A stretch of DNA of 64,000 bases from Gallionella sp. (GTDB lineage Bacteria > Pseudomonadota > Gammaproteobacteria > Burkholderiales > Gallionellaceae): assembly GCA_028687575.1 (NCBI GenBank), contig JAQTZW010000007.1:1-64000 (forward strand), in the 5' to 3' direction. The notes beneath the pieces were generated by a model that saw nothing but the letters and a program-made list of their open reading frames with translations, searched no databases and was not told the origin of the DNA. This document shows, one piece after another, positions 7,450 to 17,789 of this stretch (its first letter is position 1; each line of letters begins with the position of its first letter). A program made the position numbers and the translations under genes.

Positions 7450-10400
7450 ATGACCAACAACACATCTCCGTTAGTAAGCATCCTCCAGCAACGCATCCTG
7501 ATTCTGGATGGCGCAATGGGGACGATGATCCAGCGTTACAAGTTGACCGAGGCCGACTATCGCGGCGAACGTTTCAAGGATTGGCAGCGCGACCTGAAGG
7601 GCAATAACGACCTGCTGGTGATTACCAGACCAGAAATCATTCGTGCCATTCATGAGGAATATCTGGATGCGGGTGCGGACATCATCGAGACCAACACTTT
7701 CGGTGCAAATGCGACCACGCTGAATGCCTATGGCATGGCATCACTCAACTACGAACTGAACGTGGCCGGTGCGCGCGTGGCACGTGAGGCCTGTGACAAG
7801 TACGCCACCGCCGACAAGCCGCGTTTCGTCGCCGGCGTTTTGGGACCTACCGACAAGACAGCCACCATTTCGCCCGACGTGAACGACCCAGCGGCGCGCA
7901 ACATCACTTTTGACAAATTGGTGGCCGACTACAGTGAAGCCGCGCGTGGACTGATGGACGGTGGCGCTGACACCATCCTGATTGAAACCATCTTTGACAC
8001 GCTCAACGCCAAGGCCGCCATTTTCGCCGTGCAGCAAGTGTTTGAGGAACGCGGTACAACCTTGCCGATCATGATTTCCGGCACGATCACCGATGCTTCC
8101 GGGCGCACCCTGACTGGGCAGGTCACGGAGGCGTTTTACAACTCGCTGGCACACGCCAAGCCAATCTCCATCGGACTCAACTGTGCGCTGGGCGCGGAAG
8201 AACTGCGCCAGTACGTGGCCGAACTGTCGCGTGTCGCCAACTGCTATGTCAGCGCCCACCCCAACGCCGGCCTGCCCAACCCGCTCGCCCCGACCGGCTA
8301 CGACGACACGCCGGAAAACATGGCCGGTCACATCAAGGAATGGGCTGAGAGCGGCTTCCTCAACATCATCGGCGGCTGTTGCGGTACTTCGCCGGCCTTC
8401 ATCAAGGCCATCGCGGAAACCGTAAAAGACATCGCGCCGCGCCAGATTCCGGCCAATCCGGTCGAATGCCGTTTGTCCGGTCTTGAGCCGTTCAACATCG
8501 GCGAGAGCTCGCTGTTCGTCAACGTCGGCGAACGCGCCAACGTCACCGGCTCGGCCAAATTCAAGCGGTTGATTCTTGAGGGGAATTACGAAGAGGCACT
8601 AGAGGTCTGCAAGCAGCAGGTAGAAACCGGGGCGCAGGTGATAGACGTCAACATGGACGAAGCCATGCTGGACGGCGAAGCCGCGATGGTGAAGTTTCTG
8701 AATCTCATCGCCTCCGAGCCGGACATCTCGAAAGTGCCGCTGATGATAGATTCCTCCAAGTGGAGCATCATCGAGGCAGGCCTGAAGTGCGTGCAGGGCA
8801 AGTCCATCGTCAACTCCATTTCGCTGAAAGAGGGCGAGGCCAACTTCATCAAGTATGCCAAACTGGTGCGCCAGTACGGCGCGGCGGCGGTGGTGATGGC
8901 ATTCGACGAAGCCGGACAGGCCGACACCTTCCAGCGCAAGATCGAGATTTGCCAGCGCAGTTATGACATCCTGGTGAATCAGGTCGGTTTCCCGCCGGAA
9001 GACATCATCTTCGACCCGAACATTTTTGCCGTGGCGACCGGTATCGAGGAGCACAACAACTACGCCGTGGACTTCATCGAAGCCTGCGCGTGGATACGTA
9101 AAAATCTGCCTTACGCCAAGATTTCCGGTGGCGTGTCCAACGTGTCGTTCTCCTTCCGGGGCAACGAACCGGTGCGCGAGGCGATTCACACGGTATTCCT
9201 TTATCACGCCATCAAGGCCGGCATGAACATGGGCATCGTCAACGCTGGCCAGCTCGGCGTGTATGAAGAACTGCCCAAAGCCCTGCGCGAGGCGGTCGAG
9301 GATGTGGTGTTGAACCGCCATCCCGATGCGGGCGAGAAATTGGTTCAGCTTGCCGAAAACTTCAAGGGCGGCGGCAAGGCGCAGGTTGAAGACCTGGAAT
9401 GGCGCAAGGGTACAGTGCAGGAGCGCCTCACCCACGCGCTGGTTCGCGGCATCACCACCTTCATCGTCGAAGATACCGAAGAAGCACGGCAGCAAGCGAG
9501 GATGCCGGTGGAAGTCATCGAAGGCCCGCTGATGACCGGTATGAACGTGGTCGGCGACCTGTTCGGCGCGGGCAAGATGTTTTTACCGCAGGTGGTGAAG
9601 TCCGCCCGCGTGATGAAGCAGGCCGTGGCGCATTTGATCCCCTACATCGAAGAAGAGAAACTGCGCTCCGGCGACACCAGCACCAAGGGCAAGATACTGA
9701 TGGCGACGGTGAAGGGCGATGTGCATGACATCGGCAAGAACATCGTCACCGTGGTGTTGCAATGCAACAACTTCGAGGTGGTGAACATGGGCGTGATGGT
9801 GCCCTGCCAGCAGATCCTCGACACGGCGCGCGAACACAAGGTGGACATCATCGGCCTGTCCGGCCTGATCACCCCTTCGCTGGAAGAAATGGCCCACGTC
9901 GCCAAGGAAATGGAGCGTCAGGGTTTCAACATTCCGCTGCTGATCGGTGGCGCGACTACCTCGCGCGTCCACACCGCGGTGAAGATCGAACCGAATTATC
10001 CAAGCGGTGCGGTGGTGTATGTGACAGACGCTTCGCGCGCCGTCGGCGTGTGCAGCAACCTGCTGTCCGACACCCTGAGCGATGGTTACATCGCCGAACT
10101 CAAGGCCGACTATCAGGCCGCCCGCGAGCAGCACGAAGGCCGTCAAAGCAAGGCGAGCTACGTATCCTTGGCCGAAGCGCGGGCGCATGGGTTCAAGACG
10201 AACTGGGCAAAACCAACCCCTCCCGGCCTCCCCTTGTCAGGGGAGGTGACGGAAGCTCCCTCCCCTGACAAGGGGAGGGCTGGGGAGGGGTTTTACGTCC
10301 CGCCCAAGCCCGCCGCCCTCGGCGTGCAATCCCTGCGCGACTACCCGCTGGCCGAACTGGTGCCGTTCATAGACTGGTCGCCGTTCTTCCAGGCATGGGA

Positions 10401-11214
10401 GCTGGCGGGGCGTTTCCCCAAGATTTTGCAGGACGAAGTGGTGGGTGTCGAGGCGACCAAGCTCTATGCCGAAGCACAGGCCATGTTAAAGCAGCTCATT
10501 GACGAGAAGTGGATCAGCGCCAACGCCGTGTTTGGCCTGTTCCCGGCCAACAGCGCGGGCGACGACATCGAGGTCTACACCGACGAATCGCGCAGCCAAG
10601 TCGCCATGACCTGGCACAACCTGCGCCAGCAGACCAAGAAACCGGTGGACATCCCCAACTACTGTCTCGCCGACTACGTCGCACCGAAGGACAGCGGCGT
10701 GCCGGACTACCTCGGCGGCTTTGCAGTGACAGCGGGCATCGGCATCGAGCGCAAGATGAAGGAATTCGAGCAGGCCAACGACGATTACAGCGCCATCATG
10801 CTGCAAGCGCTGGCCGACCGTCTGGCCGAGGCATTCGCCGAACACCTGCACGCCCGCGTACGCCGCGAGTTCTGGGGCTACGCCGCCGACGAGGCGCTGG
10901 ATAACGAGGCGCTGATCGCCGAAACCTATCGCGGCATCCGCCCCGCCCCCGGCTACCCCGCCTGCCCCGAGCACAGCGAAAAAGGCCCGCTGTTCGACCT
11001 GCTACAAGCGCCGCAGAACGCCGGTATCACGCTGACCGAAAGTTTCGCGATGCTGCCCACCGCCGCTGTCAGCGGCTTCTACTTCTCGCACCCCGAGGCG
11101 AAGTATTTCGCCACCGGCAAAGTGGACAAGGAACAGGTAGCCGACTACGCCCAGCGCAAGGACTGGACGGTGGAAGAGGCGGAGAAGTGGCTGGCGCCGG
11201 TTTTGAGTTATTAA
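7450..11214 (+). CDS. metH: Cobalamin-dependent methionine synthase
   Basis: This 1254-residue MetH transfers methyl from 5-methyl-THF to homocysteine. The modules in order are homocysteine-binding (zinc cysteines Cys245, Cys310, Cys311), pterin-binding (from [13 protein letters not shown]), B12 cap and B12-binding with His759 in DVHDIGKN, and the AdoMet reactivation domain ([11 protein letters not shown]). His759, Cys310 and Cys311 share the numbering of the 1227-residue E. coli enzyme. The 27 extra residues are therefore downstream, and they coincide with a palindromic repeat in frame at about residues 920-948, in the linker before the reactivation domain. The reading frame stays open, so the enzyme is probably active. 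Confidence 0.97.
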   Translation: MTNNTSPLVSILQQRILILDGAMGTMIQRYKLTEADYRGERFKDWQRDLKGNNDLLVITRPEIIRAIHEEYLDAGADIIETNTFGANATTLNAYGMASLNYELNVAGARVAREACDKYATADKPRFVAGVLGPTDKTATISPDVNDPAARNITFDKLVADYSEAARGLMDGGADTILIETIFDTLNAKAAIFAVQQVFEERGTTLPIMISGTITDASGRTLTGQVTEAFYNSLAHAKPISIGLNCALGAEELRQYVAELSRVANCYVSAHPNAGLPNPLAPTGYDDTPENMAGHIKEWAESGFLNIIGGCCGTSPAFIKAIAETVKDIAPRQIPANPVECRLSGLEPFNIGESSLFVNVGERANVTGSAKFKRLILEGNYEEALEVCKQQVETGAQVIDVNMDEAMLDGEAAMVKFLNLIASEPDISKVPLMIDSSKWSIIEAGLKCVQGKSIVNSISLKEGEANFIKYAKLVRQYGAAAVVMAFDEAGQADTFQRKIEICQRSYDILVNQVGFPPEDIIFDPNIFAVATGIEEHNNYAVDFIEACAWIRKNLPYAKISGGVSNVSFSFRGNEPVREAIHTVFLYHAIKAGMNMGIVNAGQLGVYEELPKALREAVEDVVLNRHPDAGEKLVQLAENFKGGGKAQVEDLEWRKGTVQERLTHALVRGITTFIVEDTEEARQQARMPVEVIEGPLMTGMNVVGDLFGAGKMFLPQVVKSARVMKQAVAHLIPYIEEEKLRSGDTSTKGKILMATVKGDVHDIGKNIVTVVLQCNNFEVVNMGVMVPCQQILDTAREHKVDIIGLSGLITPSLEEMAHVAKEMERQGFNIPLLIGGATTSRVHTAVKIEPNYPSGAVVYVTDASRAVGVCSNLLSDTLSDGYIAELKADYQAAREQHEGRQSKASYVSLAEARAHGFKTNWAKPTPPGLPLSGEVTEAPSPDKGRAGEGFYVPPKPAALGVQSLRDYPLAELVPFIDWSPFFQAWELAGRFPKILQDEVVGVEATKLYAEAQAMLKQLIDEKWISANAVFGLFPANSAGDDIEVYTDESRSQVAMTWHNLRQQTKKPVDIPNYCLADYVAPKDSGVPDYLGGFAVTAGIGIERKMKEFEQANDDYSAIMLQALADRLAEAFAEHLHARVRREFWGYAADEALDNEALIAETYRGIRPAPGYPACPEHSEKGPLFDLLQAPQNAGITLTESFAMLPTAAVSGFYFSHPEAKYFATGKVDKEQVADYAQRKDWTVEEAEKWLAPVLSY
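10209..10294. repeat. Palindromic REP/MITE-like element inserted in frame in metH
   Basis: The left arm (10217-10244) and right arm (10261-10290) are near-perfect inverted copies. The core TCCCCTGACAAGGGGA at 10261-10276 is mirrored as TCCCCTTGTCAGGGGA at 10229-10244. The outermost bases AAAACC and GGTTTT extend the symmetry, and the loop is about 16 bases. It adds a Pro/Gly-rich segment ([13 protein letters not shown], then [14 protein letters not shown]) absent from ordinary MetH. It could also fold as an RNA hairpin inside the coding message. Confidence 0.85.
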
Positions 11215-11225
11215 CGGAGGTCGTC

Positions 11226-11693
11226 ATGTCACAAGGTGAACCTAAAGGCAGTTTTGTTCGTTGGCAGGGAATCACAATCGGACAGCTTTCATATGCCATC
11301 AATCTAATTCTAGGCTTCTCTGTTGCGGCCTTAGGGTTTCAGCTTTCGCTCTTACAGAGCAGCAATTTTGTTCCCTCGTCTTGGGGGAAATGTGTTTTCT
11401 CAATTTCTCTGATCAGTCTATTTTCCTCAACTGCATTTGGTATCTCGGTCGTCATCAATCGACTAAGAGATTTTCGGCTGACTATGAGAGTGGCGCGAAA
11501 AAGAGAGTCCTTGATTGAGGAAAAGAAGAGTGAAGAAGAAATCAATTTTGAGCTTCTTCCTAACCGGACAAAAAGTAGGAAGCTTGGGAACACAACTTGG
11601 GTGTTGTTTTGGTGGCAACTCGGAACCTTCGGTATCGGTATATTTTGCGCCACGCTTGCCACCCTAGCTACTTTTGGAAAAAAACTACTTTAA
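11226..11693 (+). CDS. Small membrane protein of unknown function
   Basis: The 155-residue product has two hydrophobic segments near the N-terminus (ISYAINLILGFSVAALGF-like and a Ser/Ile-rich second one), a charged central stretch (RKRESLIEEKKSEEE) and a C-terminal membrane segment. I chose the ATG at 11226, preceded by GGAGG, over an upstream in-frame start inside metH. It lies directly after metH but is clearly AT-richer, so it is probably unrelated to methionine synthesis. I do not recognise the family. Confidence 0.6.
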   Translation: MSQGEPKGSFVRWQGITIGQLSYAINLILGFSVAALGFQLSLLQSSNFVPSSWGKCVFSISLISLFSSTAFGISVVINRLRDFRLTMRVARKRESLIEEKKSEEEINFELLPNRTKSRKLGNTTWVLFWWQLGTFGIGIFCATLATLATFGKKLL

Positions 11694-11707
11694 AAAATGG
11701 AGGTTCT

Positions 11708-12025
11708 GTGAACACAAAACAGCTAATTGTTCTTTGGTATGTGGCTTTTGTAGTTTTATGGTTACTCGCAATCGACGGCTTGGGGATCGAAGAGCTTCGG
11801 CAGAATGACTCTGCAAGATTAGCTCTAACAGCGATACTCTTCGGCGGTTTGGTGATCTTTACTCAAAAAAGTAGTCTTCAATTTGACAAGAAGCAATTTT
11901 TCAAATGGATGAGCATACCTATGCTTATTCTCATTGGTTTAATCGCCTTAATTGTGAATCATGAGGTTAAAAATGGAGAGCAAAAGTCGCCATCTGCGCA
12001 AGCAATGGAGCTATTGGCTCCCTAG
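11708..12025 (+). CDS. Small membrane protein, N-terminal part of a TAG-interrupted gene
   Basis: The GTG start at 11708 follows GGAGGTT at good spacing. The 105 residues contain about three membrane segments. The frame stops at a TAG (12023-12025) and then stays open to 12325, where the continuation reads like the extracytoplasmic domain of the same protein. The gene is either a full 205-residue protein split by a nonsense mutation or two separately translated pieces. Function unknown. It probably belongs with the membrane protein 14 bases upstream. Confidence 0.5.
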   Translation: MNTKQLIVLWYVAFVVLWLLAIDGLGIEELRQNDSARLALTAILFGGLVIFTQKSSLQFDKKQFFKWMSIPMLILIGLIALIVNHEVKNGEQKSPSAQAMELLAP

Positions 12026-12055
12026 GATGAGGAGAATATCACTGGAACAGCTGGG

Positions 12056-12325
12056 TTGTCATTTGGGACGTTGTTTGAAGGCAATCTATATAACGGTACA
12101 AACTACTACCTTCGACATATAGTCATCAGTATTACTGCTAAAGAAAAAAATGGAAAAACCAGATGGGTACGTCAATTTGCTGATGACGTATTTATCAAAC
12201 CGTTAACAACGGGAAATTTTCAAGTGCAGGTTGTTGATGCTGAAGGAGCTACATTGGAATGGAGTCTCAAGGAAGTGAAAGGCGAGTGGCAGGGCCCGCC
12301 AAGACAGCAAGGGAAGGCGCAATAA
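12056..12325 (+). pseudogene. C-terminal continuation of the TAG-interrupted membrane protein
   Basis: This segment is in the same frame as 11708-12025 and separated from it only by one TAG codon. The first usable start is a TTG at 12056 without a good ribosome-binding site, so independent translation is doubtful. The content (FEGNLYNGTNYYLRHIVISI, PLTTGNFQVQV, EWSLKEVKGEW) looks like a beta-rich domain seen at the end of small membrane proteins. I call it the distal part of a broken gene. Read-through or a sequencing error are the alternatives. Confidence 0.5.
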
Positions 12326-12340
12326 CCAACGGCCAGCAAT

Positions 12341-12391
12341 GTTAGGGTGGGTCGCGTGCCACGCGGAACAAATCAGCTCTGCCCACCCTAC
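12341..12391. repeat. Imperfect palindromic intergenic repeat
   Basis: AGGGTGGG at 12344-12351 is matched in inverted orientation by CCCACCCT at 12382-12389. Between them lies a GC-rich segment with partial internal symmetry. The form is that of a short REP/MITE-type element. It lies between the broken membrane-protein gene and the FKBP gene. No second copy was noticed in this window. Confidence 0.5.
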
Positions 12392-12415
12392 GAAAATCAA
12401 CCAAAGGAAAACAGT

Positions 12416-13102
12416 ATGACCGAACTCATCATCACCGAAATCAATGTGGGCGAAGGCGCGGAAGCCCAAGCTGGGCAGACCGTCATCGTGCATTACACCG
12501 GCTGGCTGCATGACGCGGCTGCACCGGAGAACAAGGGCGCGAAGTTCGACAGTTCACTCGACCGCAACGAGCCGTTCGATTTTCCGCTGGGTGGCGGGCG
12601 CGTGATTCGCGGCTGGGACGAGGGCGTGGCGGGGATGCGCGAGGGCGGCAAACGCACCCTGGTCATCCCGCCGGAGATGGGCTACGGCCCACGCGGCGCG
12701 GGCGGCGTGATTCCGCCGAATGCCACGCTGGTGTTCGAGGTGAAGCTGCTGAAGGTCATCAAGACCGACATCACCGACACCAAGGTCGGCGACGGTGCCG
12801 AGGCGCACGAAGGCCAGCATGTGACGGTGCATTACACCGGTTGGTTGTTCGACAAGAAAGCGTCGGACAACAAGGGTGTGAAGTTCGACAGTTCGCGCGA
12901 CCGGGGTGAGCCGTTCGAGTTTCCGCTCGGCATGGGACATGTAATCTCCGGCTGGGACATCGGCGTGCAGGGCATGAAAGTGGGCGGAAGCCGCACCCTG
13001 GTCATCCCGCCGGAGATGGGCTATGGCCCACGCGGCGCGGGTGGCGTGATCCCGCCCAACGCCACGCTGGTGTTCGACGTGGAACTGCTAGGCGTGCAGT
13101 GA
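12416..13102 (+). CDS. Tandem-domain FKBP-type peptidyl-prolyl isomerase
   Basis: The 228-residue protein contains two complete FKBP domains of about 113 residues each, with no linker worth the name. Both have VIVHYTGWL or [20 protein letters not shown] and the run [16 protein letters not shown]. It has no signal peptide, so a cytoplasmic chaperone or isomerase role is likely. Typical FKBPs of this kind have one domain, so this is an internal duplication. The second domain is very close to the FKBP lipoprotein at 19584-20033. The start at 12416 is set by AAAGGA upstream. Confidence 0.92.
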   Translation: MTELIITEINVGEGAEAQAGQTVIVHYTGWLHDAAAPENKGAKFDSSLDRNEPFDFPLGGGRVIRGWDEGVAGMREGGKRTLVIPPEMGYGPRGAGGVIPPNATLVFEVKLLKVIKTDITDTKVGDGAEAHEGQHVTVHYTGWLFDKKASDNKGVKFDSSRDRGEPFEFPLGMGHVISGWDIGVQGMKVGGSRTLVIPPEMGYGPRGAGGVIPPNATLVFDVELLGVQ

Positions 13103-13196
13103 TCTGTAGATAGCCGCCATTGCAGAAAGCGGTCACAGGCGAGTCGGTGACCGCTTCCGTGCACCGACTGCCGCCCGACCTTCGCCCCCAGTCGGG

Positions 13197-13523
13197 CTAG
13201 TCAGGCTTCCGGCAAAGCCGGTGGAACGTTTCCACCGGCATCACCCACAATATCCCATCCCCAGTCTGGCCGCTGTAGGCATGCTGGTGTATCAGGCTGA
13301 CGATGGGCTCGACCATGTCATCGTCGGCGACGATCTCCAGCTTCACCTTGTCCGAAAAATCGGTGAGCTCTGCCCGCAAGCTGGCGTGTGACTCGGGGCC
13401 GCTGTGGGCGCTGCATCCCTGAATACGGCTTACGCTCATGCCGGGAAAACCGGGCAGAAGCCGGAATGCGTCGCGGATGCGTTCCAGCCGCTTGGGTTGG
13501 ATGATGGCCTTGATTTCTTTCAT
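13197..13523 (-). CDS. Divergent PII-like protein linked to metal efflux (PII-NG type)
   Basis: The 108-residue protein has the PII fold signature: an N-terminal MKEIKAIIQPKRLERIRDA and a B-loop-like QTGDGILWVMPVE. The T-loop differs completely from GlnB/GlnK and the uridylylation tyrosine is missing (GCSAHSGPESHASL in that area). It is the last gene of the RND metal-efflux operon, 11 bases after the pump gene. A PII group found next to CzcA-like pumps has been described and named PII-NG. A likely role is a small-molecule or metal sensor acting on the pump; this is not demonstrated. Confidence 0.8.
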   Translation of the reverse strand: MKEIKAIIQPKRLERIRDAFRLLPGFPGMSVSRIQGCSAHSGPESHASLRAELTDFSDKVKLEIVADDDMVEPIVSLIHQHAYSGQTGDGILWVMPVETFHRLCRKPD

Positions 13524-13534
13524 GGATACCCTCC

Positions 13535-16500
13535 TCAGGCTTCTATCGGTTTTTCTTCGAACCAGCGATACAGCGTCGGCAGCACCACCAGCGTCAGCAA
13601 GGTGGAGCTGACCAGTCCGCCGATCACCACGATGGCCAGCGGGCGCTGTACTTCCGAGCCCGGTCCGTTGGCGAACAGCATCGGGATCAGGCCCAGCATC
13701 GCCACCGTCGCCGTCATCAGCACCGGGCGGAAGCGCTGGCGGCAGCCCTGCCGCACCGCTTCGTCCAGCGCCATGCCTTCCTCGCGCAGGGTGCGGATGA
13801 ACGACACCAGCACCACCCCGTTCAGCACCGCAATGCCCCACAGCGCGATGAACCCCACCGAAGCGGGCACCGACAGGTATTCGCCGGCGAGGAACAGGCC
13901 GATCACTCCGCCGATGGAGGCGAACGGCAGCACGGTGATGATCAGCGTGGCGAAACGCAGCGAGCCGAACAGCAGGAACAGCAGGAAGAAAATCGCCGCG
14001 ATGGTCGCCGGCACAATGATCATCAGGTGGCCCATCGCCCGTTCCATGTTCTGGAACTGACCGCCCCACTCCAGATAATAGCCATCCGGCAGCTTCACCT
14101 TGCGCTCCACCGCCTGCTGCAACTCGGCGACGAAGCCGCCCAGGTCGCGATCCTTGACGTTCACGCCGATCACGATGCGGCGCTTGGCGCTCTCACGGCT
14201 GATCTGCGCCGGCCCGTCCAGTACTTCGATGCGGGCGAGGTTCTCCAGCGCCACCTGTGCGCCGTTGCGGGCCGTCACCAGCAGGTTGCGGATGGTGGCC
14301 ACGTCGTTGCGGAATTCCAGCGGCAGGCGCACCACTCCGGCGAAGCGGCGCTCACCCTCGTAGATCTCGGTGGCCTGCCTGCCGCCGATGGCCGTTTCGA
14401 TCACGTCATGCACATCGGCCACGTTCAGCCCGTAGCGGGCGATGGCCTGGCGATCCACTTCGATGGATAGATACTGCTGGCCGGTCACCCGCTCGACGCG
14501 GATGTCCTGCGCCCCCTTCACCCCGGCGGCAATGCGGGCGATGGCGTCCCCTTTCTGCTTGAGTTGATCCAGATCGTCGCCGAACAGCTTGATCGCCACG
14601 TCCGAGCGCACCCCGGTCACCATCTCGTCTACCCGGTCGGAGATCGGCTGCGCCATCACCACCTGCACGCCGGGCAGGGCGTTCAGTTTGCTGCGGATGG
14701 CTTCCGCGATGTCGTCCTGCGTCCAGCCGTCCGGCCATTCGTCGCGCGGCTTCAGGCTGACGATGGGGGTGGATTCGTTCTGCCCCTGGGAATCGGCCGG
14801 ACTCTCGCCGCGCCCCACGCCGGAGTAGGCCGACTTCACGCCGGGCACCGTCATCACCAGCCGCATCGCCTCCATTTCCATCTTGATGGATTCGGCCAGC
14901 GAGATATTGGGCACGCGGTTGATGCCGGGCACGATGGAGCCTTCCTTCATCTCGGGAATGAACGCCGTCCCCAAAAAGGGCAGCAGCGCCAGCGCCAGCA
15001 GGAAAATCCCCACCGCATACGCCACGGTCTTCTTGCTGTGCAACAAGGCTTTCTCCAGCAGCGCCAGGTAGGGGCGCTTGATCAGCGCCACCAAGCGGGT
15101 GTCGTGTTCGTCCTTGCCGACCAGCAGGTAGGAACTCAGCACCGGCGTCAGGGTGAGCGACAGCAGCAGAGACACGGCCAGCGCGATGGCGATGGTGAAC
15201 GCCAGCGGCGCGAACATCTTGCCTTCCATGCCTTGCAGCGTCATCAGCGGCAGGAACACCAGGATGATGATGGACACGCCGAACACGGTGGGCGTCGCCA
15301 CCTCGGCGGCAGCCTCCATCACTACCCGCACCCGGTTCACCCCGGTGTCGCGCCGTTCCGCCAGCCGCTGGAAGGCGTTCTCCACCACCACCACCGAACC
15401 GTCCACCATCAGGCCGATAGCGATGGCCAAGCCGCCCAGCGACATCAGGTTGGCGGAAAGGCCGTAGCGGTTCATCACCATGAAGGTGACCAGCGGTGTC
15501 AGCACCAGCGTGGCCACCACGATCAGCGAGGAACGCACGTCGCCCAGAAATAGGAACAACACCACGACCACCAGCACCACGCCTTCGATCAGCGTCTTCA
15601 CCACGGTATGCAGGGCGGCGTCCACCAGCTCGCTGCGGTCGTAATAGGGCGTGATCTTCAGGCCGTTGGGCAACATGCCCTTGGCGTTGATCTCCTGCAC
15701 CCGCTGCTTGATCCGGCCCACCACCTCCTTGGCATTGCCGGCGCGCACCATCATCACCACGCCGCCGACCGCCTCGCTGTCGCCGTTCTTGATCACCGCG
15801 CCGTATCTCTCTTCCGCGCCTATGGTCACCTCGGCCACATCGCGCATCAGCACCGGCACGCCGTCCTGCTCCTTCAGGACGATGGCGCGGATGTCGTCCA
15901 ACGACTTGACCAGGCCGACGCCACGGATCAGATATTGCTCGGCGTAATGCGGCAGCACCCCGCCGCCGGAGTTGGCGTTGTTGCGCGCCAGCGCCTGATA
16001 GATCTCGGACAGGGTGAGGTGGTAATGGCGCATCCGGTCGGGGTTGACCAGCGCCTGGTACTGCTTGATGTAGCCGCCCTGGGAGTTGATCTCGGCCACG
16101 CCGGGAATGCCGCGCAGCAGCGGACGAACCCTCCAGTCCTGCACGATGCGGCGCTCGGTCAGCTCGGCCTGGGTGAGCGCCCGCTTGCCGTCATCGGCGC
16201 GTTCCAGCGTGTATTGATAGACCTCGCCCAAGCCGGTGGAGAGCGGCCCCAGCGTGGGCGTGACGCCTTCCGGCATCCGTCCGCCGACCTCGATTAGCCG
16301 CTCCATCACCAGTTGCCGGGCGAAATACACATCGGTGGCGTCGGTGAACACCAGCGTGATCAGCGACAGACCCGGCTTGTTCAGCGAGCGCATCTCTTCC
16401 AGCCCCGGCAAGCCGGTCATGGCCATTTCCAGCGGCACGGTGACGAAGCGCTCCACCTCCTCGGGCGAGCGGCCCTGCGCCACGGTGGCGATCTGCACCT

Positions 16501-16636
16501 GCACGTTGGTTACGTCCGGGAAGGCGTCCACCGACAGCTTGCGCGAGGCGTCCAGCCCGAACACCAGCAGGCAGACGGACACCACGACCAGCACCAGCCG
16601 CTGCTTGAGCGCCGCGCGTATGATTGCGGTCAGCAT
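13535..16636 (-). CDS. CusA/CzcA-family heavy-metal efflux RND permease
   Basis: The 1033-residue inner-membrane pump has the RND layout: a membrane segment at the N-terminus, two large periplasmic loops and a total of about twelve segments. The fourth-segment motif reads AIGLMVDGSVVVVEN. The second Asp and the Glu of the CzcA proton-relay motif are kept, while the first Asp is Ala as in CusA-type pumps. Start and end fit the family (~1030-1060 residues). It is preceded by the adaptor (one-base gap) and outer-membrane genes. Monovalent (Cu/Ag) versus divalent (Zn/Co/Cd/Ni) substrate cannot be decided from the sequence. Confidence 0.93.
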   Translation of the reverse strand: MLTAIIRAALKQRLVLVVVSVCLLVFGLDASRKLSVDAFPDVTNVQVQIATVAQGRSPEEVERFVTVPLEMAMTGLPGLEEMRSLNKPGLSLITLVFTDATDVYFARQLVMERLIEVGGRMPEGVTPTLGPLSTGLGEVYQYTLERADDGKRALTQAELTERRIVQDWRVRPLLRGIPGVAEINSQGGYIKQYQALVNPDRMRHYHLTLSEIYQALARNNANSGGGVLPHYAEQYLIRGVGLVKSLDDIRAIVLKEQDGVPVLMRDVAEVTIGAEERYGAVIKNGDSEAVGGVVMMVRAGNAKEVVGRIKQRVQEINAKGMLPNGLKITPYYDRSELVDAALHTVVKTLIEGVVLVVVVLFLFLGDVRSSLIVVATLVLTPLVTFMVMNRYGLSANLMSLGGLAIAIGLMVDGSVVVVENAFQRLAERRDTGVNRVRVVMEAAAEVATPTVFGVSIIILVFLPLMTLQGMEGKMFAPLAFTIAIALAVSLLLSLTLTPVLSSYLLVGKDEHDTRLVALIKRPYLALLEKALLHSKKTVAYAVGIFLLALALLPFLGTAFIPEMKEGSIVPGINRVPNISLAESIKMEMEAMRLVMTVPGVKSAYSGVGRGESPADSQGQNESTPIVSLKPRDEWPDGWTQDDIAEAIRSKLNALPGVQVVMAQPISDRVDEMVTGVRSDVAIKLFGDDLDQLKQKGDAIARIAAGVKGAQDIRVERVTGQQYLSIEVDRQAIARYGLNVADVHDVIETAIGGRQATEIYEGERRFAGVVRLPLEFRNDVATIRNLLVTARNGAQVALENLARIEVLDGPAQISRESAKRRIVIGVNVKDRDLGGFVAELQQAVERKVKLPDGYYLEWGGQFQNMERAMGHLMIIVPATIAAIFFLLFLLFGSLRFATLIITVLPFASIGGVIGLFLAGEYLSVPASVGFIALWGIAVLNGVVLVSFIRTLREEGMALDEAVRQGCRQRFRPVLMTATVAMLGLIPMLFANGPGSEVQRPLAIVVIGGLVSSTLLTLVVLPTLYRWFEEKPIEA

Positions 16637-16637
16637 C

Positions 16638-17789
16638 TCAACCCTCCAGTTCTTTGCGGCGGCGCTCGTTGTTCAGATGGAACGCGCCCTCGACGACGAT
16701 CCGCTCCCCCTCGCTCAAACCTTCCAGCACCGGGACGACCCCAGCGTGTTCCTGACCCAGCCGGACCTGACGCAGCTGGAAGCGCTGGGCGTCGAGCTGG
16801 ACGAACACGTAGTCGCGGTTGTCCTCGCGCACCACGGCCACCACCGGGATCACCACGCGTTGTTGGGCTGCGCCCCGGATCAGCATGGAAGCCAGCATGC
16901 CCGGCTTGAGATGGCGTTCCGGGTTCTCCACGTCCATGCGCACGGTGACGGTGCGGGTCTCCGGCTTGACCGTGTCGGAAACGAAGATCAGCTTGCCGAG
17001 AGTGAATTGTTCGGCCAGCGCGGAGACTTCGGCCTCAGTGGTGTCGCCCACTTTGACCAGCGCCGCCTGCTGCTCGGGAATCTCGGCCACCAACCAGACG
17101 TGCGACAGATCGGCCACGGTGAACAGCGCATCGGCTGGCTGCACCACCTCGCCCTGCGTGACCTTGCGCTCGATCACCACGCCTTCCTGGGTGGAGATGA
17201 CGGACGAGATGGAATGCACCGAACGACTGTCGGACAGGTGGCGGATATCGCCCTCCGTCATGCCCAGCACGCGCAACTGGTCATTCGAGGCGAGGCGCTC
17301 GGCCTGGGCTTGGAGCAACTCGCTCTCGCGCTTCTGAAGTTCGGCAGCGCTGATAACGTCAGCTTCGAACAGCAGTTTGGCACGGCTCACCGCACGCTGT
17401 TGCAGCCCTTCCTGCGACAGCGCCTTCAGATAGGTGAGCTGGGCGGCGGAGAGTTCCGTGCTGTTCAGCGTTGCCAGAATGTCGCCGCGCCGCACCCGCT
17501 GACCCAGTTCGGCGCGGATGCCGGCCAGACGGCCGGTGACGGCGGCGCCGATGCGAGCCACGCGCTGCTCGTCCACCTCGACGCGCGCCGGGACGCGCAG
17601 GGTGTCGGCCATCGAGCCCTCGCTTGCCGGCGCGATGATGAGCAGCTTCTGCAAAGTCGGCGTCACCGTGACGATGGTCGGATCGGTGGCCGGCGTGGCC
17701 GGGGGCGGAGCAGATTTATTGCAGCCATCGAGCGCCAGCAGCGGGAGCAGCATCAGGACGGCGGGAATGGGGGGCAGGAAAAATTTCAT
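16638..17789 (-). CDS. RND efflux periplasmic adaptor (CusB/CzcB family)
   Basis: The 383-residue membrane-fusion protein starts with a lipoprotein-like signal (LLPLLALDGCNKS, lipobox Cys near residue 22). Then follow a barrel-sandwich hybrid, an alpha-helical hairpin rich in Gln/Glu, and beta-barrel domains (VWLVAEIPEQQAALVKVGD). It bridges the inner-membrane pump and the outer-membrane channel. There is no obvious His- or Met-rich metal-binding N-terminus. Its ATG overlaps the stop of the upstream channel gene by four bases, so the operon is tightly coupled. Confidence 0.92.
   Translation of the reverse strand: MKFFLPPIPAVLMLLPLLALDGCNKSAPPPATPATDPTIVTVTPTLQKLLIIAPASEGSMADTLRVPARVEVDEQRVARIGAAVTGRLAGIRAELGQRVRRGDILATLNSTELSAAQLTYLKALSQEGLQQRAVSRAKLLFEADVISAAELQKRESELLQAQAERLASNDQLRVLGMTEGDIRHLSDSRSVHSISSVISTQEGVVIERKVTQGEVVQPADALFTVADLSHVWLVAEIPEQQAALVKVGDTTEAEVSALAEQFTLGKLIFVSDTVKPETRTVTVRMDVENPERHLKPGMLASMLIRGAAQQRVVIPVVAVVREDNRDYVFVQLDAQRFQLRQVRLGQEHAGVVPVLEGLSEGERIVVEGAFHLNNERRRKELEG

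Noticed and set aside
8599..9495. 298-codon minus-strand open frame inside metH
   Set aside because: metH is continuous and conserved here; the other strand shows only complement-type composition.
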